Below, piece after piece: positions 62,310 to 64,000 of a stretch of 64,000 bases of DNA (position 1 is the stretch's first letter; each line of letters starts with the position of its first letter). The notes below the pieces were generated by a model. It saw only the letters and a list, made by a program, of their open reading frames with translations, ran no database searches and was not told the DNA's origin. The position numbers and the translations under genes are program-made. This stretch comes from Phytoactinopolyspora halophila (GTDB taxonomy: Bacteria > Actinomycetota > Actinomycetes > Jiangellales > Jiangellaceae): assembly GCF_003287285.1 (NCBI RefSeq), contig NZ_QMIG01000018.1, positions 1-64,000 on the forward strand, in the 5' to 3' direction.

Positions 62310-63551
62310 TCAACTGGCAGGTCTCGGTTTAGGCGGAGAACTGGGACGAGGCGACGACGCCCGGATCCATCGGTACGCCGCAACGGCGGTGACCATCGTG
62401 CCCAGAAGGGCTGCACCAGCGATGGTCACCGCCGGCGCGACGATCTGCGCGACGAGTCCAGCGGCGACGATCCCGATACCTTGCGCTGCCCGGAGTCCGG
62501 CGATCGCTACGCCAATCGCTTGACCCCGGCGCTCCGGTGGTGCAATGCGGACGTACGTGGCTTGGGTCACGATGTCGTGTGCGGAAAAGAACCCGCTGAG
62601 GGTCCACAAGGTGACCGTTGCCGCGAGTCCTGGCGTCCATCCGGTGGGCAAGAGGACTAGGCTGCTGAACACTGCCATGGGGCCGAGCAGCGTGAGCCGG
62701 CGATCAGGGTTGATCACGCGGAGGAGGGCCATGCCGACGACCGTCCCGGCCGGGTTCGCGGCGAGTAGCCATCCCACGGCGGCCGTTCCTGCGCCGAGTT
62801 CGTCGGCGTAGGGCACGGCCAGGCCCTCGGGAACGGCGTAGAACCCCGAGCAGCAGGCGATCGCCATTAATGTGCGTAACCGTGCATTGTTGATGACGAT
62901 CGTCCAACCCTGCCGAACAGCCTCCCAATGCCCTCGTTCGCTCGCACCATTCGCGTCGTGGGTGGGCCGGTACAGGCTGATGCCGAAATGGATGATGGTG
63001 GCGGATACGACGAATGTCGCGCAGTCGATCAGTAGCGCGGTATGGACGCCCAGGTGAGCCACGAGCGCGGCGCCCGCGCCGAAGCCGATGCCGAACCCGG
63101 CTTGCGAGGTGATCGATATGGATCCCAACCCGACCGTCAGCCGATCGCCGGGAAGCATGTCGGCCAGGATCGCCTGCCTCGATGTGGCGAACGGCGCCGC
63201 GATCAGTTGGACGAGGAAGAGCAGGCCGGCCTGTGCGGCCAACGGCATCCCCGGTATCGCCATAGCCGCGACCAGTACGGCGCGAGCTAGATCGGTGCTC
63301 ACCATGACGGTGCGCCGCGGGAAGCGGTCAGCGAGTCCGGCGAGGGCGGCACCGCCGATCAAGTCCGGGAGGAACGTCAAGGCGAAGGTCAATGCCGAGA
63401 GGCCGGCCGAGCGGGTTTGATCGTAGACGAGGATCGTGATGGCGACTCGAGCCAGCTGGTCACCGACGACGGATAGCGCATGCGCGGTCCACAGCCGGCG
63501 AAATTCGGGCACCGCGAAGACGCTGCGGAACGAAGCTGGCGACTCGGACAT
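62310..63551 (-). CDS. MFS transporter (MFS_3 / DHA3-like)
   Basis: 413 aa with about 12 hydrophobic segments. It starts SFRSVFAVPEFRRLWTAHALSVVGDQLARVAITILVYDQTRSAGLSALTFALTFLPDLIGGAALAGLADRFPRRTVM, typical of DHA3/enterobactin-exporter-like proteins. It likely exports a small molecule. It faces two tandem MRANSWD micro-ORFs at its 3' side, on the opposite strand. The gene is divergent from a dehalogenase remnant. Confidence 0.85.
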   Translation of the reverse strand: MSESPASFRSVFAVPEFRRLWTAHALSVVGDQLARVAITILVYDQTRSAGLSALTFALTFLPDLIGGAALAGLADRFPRRTVMVSTDLARAVLVAAMAIPGMPLAAQAGLLFLVQLIAAPFATSRQAILADMLPGDRLTVGLGSISITSQAGFGIGFGAGAALVAHLGVHTALLIDCATFVVSATIIHFGISLYRPTHDANGASERGHWEAVRQGWTIVINNARLRTLMAIACCSGFYAVPEGLAVPYADELGAGTAAVGWLLAANPAGTVVGMALLRVINPDRRLTLLGPMAVFSSLVLLPTGWTPGLAATVTLWTLSGFFSAHDIVTQATYVRIAPPERRGQAIGVAIAGLRAAQGIGIVAAGLVAQIVAPAVTIAGAALLGTMVTAVAAYRWIRASSPRPSSPPKPRPAS

Positions 63552-63553
63552 AG

Positions 63554-63886
63554 ATGGATGAGTATGGTCGTCTGCATGACATAGGGCAATTCGTCATGAC
63601 AGTACGTTGCATCCGCCGGAAGCCGGGGTCACCACAGCGGCCGGCTGTCCACGGCTATACCCGCTCCGACATCATGCACGTGGCGCAGAGCCGGTATCAC
63701 GACATCGTTGCGGTGGAGAAGCTCGGTTATCGGACGTGCTGGATCGAGCGCCGGCGCGAAAAGGTCGGGTACGGCGCCACGCCCGAACCGGCGGAAGTGG
63801 CAACTCCGGACCTGCATTTCTCGACGCTCGCGGAGGTCGCGCATGTGGTACGCGCCGACGTCGAGGGCCAGCAGGCCGGGAGATGA
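63554..63886 (+). pseudogene. C-terminal remnant of a HAD-type haloacid dehalogenase
   Basis: From about 63668 the translation DIMHVAQSRYHDIVAVEKLGYRTCWIERRREKVGYGATPEPAEVATPDLHFSTLAEVAHVV matches the C-terminus of type II 2-haloacid dehalogenases (HVAQS.xHD and WIxRR). The N-terminal catalytic Asp motif (DxDGTL-like) is absent and the preceding codons are unrelated. It is not a full gene. Confidence 0.7.
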
Positions 63887-64000
63887 TGCAGAGCCGGCCC
63901 GTCGCTCGTTCCCCTGTACGCCCGCGACGTTGTATCCTAGGAGTTGGTCGTAGTTTTTGTGTTCGTGTTCTGCACGCTCGCAAGTAACGAGGTTGCGGGC
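63887..64000. other. right window edge, AT-richer non-coding stretch
   Basis: GTTGTATCCTAGGAG and GTAGTTTTTGTG give this segment a lower GC content than its surroundings. A promoter for a plus-strand gene beyond the window edge is plausible. No complete feature is visible. Confidence 0.3.

Noticed and set aside
62120-62416. Upstream extension of the 69-codon ORF to 168 codons
   Set aside because: The extension runs antisense through the two MRANSWD repeats and shows no conserved pattern.
62165-63551. A complete RiPP gene cluster around MRANSWD
   Set aside because: No tailoring enzyme, protease or radical-SAM/P450 gene is present within the window; only an MFS gene on the opposite strand is nearby.

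Overview
The window is high-GC DNA from an actinobacterium (Actinomycetota). The evidence is strong G/C bias at third codon positions, many GTG starts, frequent 4-bp GTGA gene overlaps, an LpdA-type NAD(P)H quinone dehydrogenase, an AccE-containing acyl-CoA carboxylase set, a DivIC-DUF501-Ppx cluster next to enolase, and F420-type luciferase-like and PPOX proteins. I cannot fix the genus; a Jiangellales- or Nocardioidales-like organism is only an impression. Almost everything from 0 to 53 kb is chromosomal core metabolism. 53.6-64 kb is a more fluid accessory stretch with regulators, transporters and several broken genes.

Layout. 0.2-16.8 kb is a nucleoside salvage and catabolism region: thymidine phosphorylase (deoA), acetate kinase (ackA), a luciferase-like oxidoreductase, phosphate acetyltransferase (pta), adenosine deaminase (add), a PadR/HAAS membrane pair, two aldehyde dehydrogenase family genes, deoxyribose-phosphate aldolase (deoC), phosphopentomutase/phosphomannomutase (pmm), purine nucleoside phosphorylase (punA) and lpdA. 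Read together they can take deoxynucleosides to deoxyribose-5-phosphate, then glyceraldehyde-3-phosphate plus acetaldehyde, then acetate, acetyl phosphate and acetyl-CoA. 16.9-22.0 kb holds four related uncharacterised membrane proteins, three of them overlapping head-to-tail directly behind a biotin-dependent carboxylase alpha subunit. 22.0-32.6 kb carries acyl-CoA carboxylase alpha, beta and epsilon genes, an acyl-CoA dehydrogenase, Maf, a DUF885 protein and a lipoprotein. 32.8-41.4 kb holds PEP carboxylase, biotin protein ligase, a PH-domain protein, a class III cyclase, enolase, DivIC, DUF501 and Ppx.

41.6-53.5 kb has a secreted amidase, a family 5 uracil-DNA glycosylase, the methionine transporter metQNI behind a Met/Cys-rich leader ORF and an attenuator-like structure, an unknown coiled-coil protein divergent from ndh across a perfect Rex operator, a cyclopropane-fatty-acid synthase, an ACT-domain protein, peptide deformylase and a tRNA with anticodon UAA. 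53.6-64 kb has a TetR/MFS pair around a 40-bp perfect palindrome, an IS256-like scrap, an MBL-fold hydrolase, decayed oxidoreductase, MarR and NTF2-like genes, an intact MarR with repeated operators, a GGDEF protein, two identical heptapeptide ORFs in a 43-bp direct repeat, an MFS exporter and a haloacid dehalogenase remnant.

The most distinctive features are: a dispersed family of about 58-bp palindromic repeats (arms TGATCATGAACACTAG) at eight intergenic sites plus one half-copy; the four-member SPxYVDP / C-F-x-[ND]-P-x-H-G membrane protein family; the putative methionine/cysteine leader peptide before metQ; the twin MRANSWD micro-ORFs; and the short-variable-loop tRNA(UAA).
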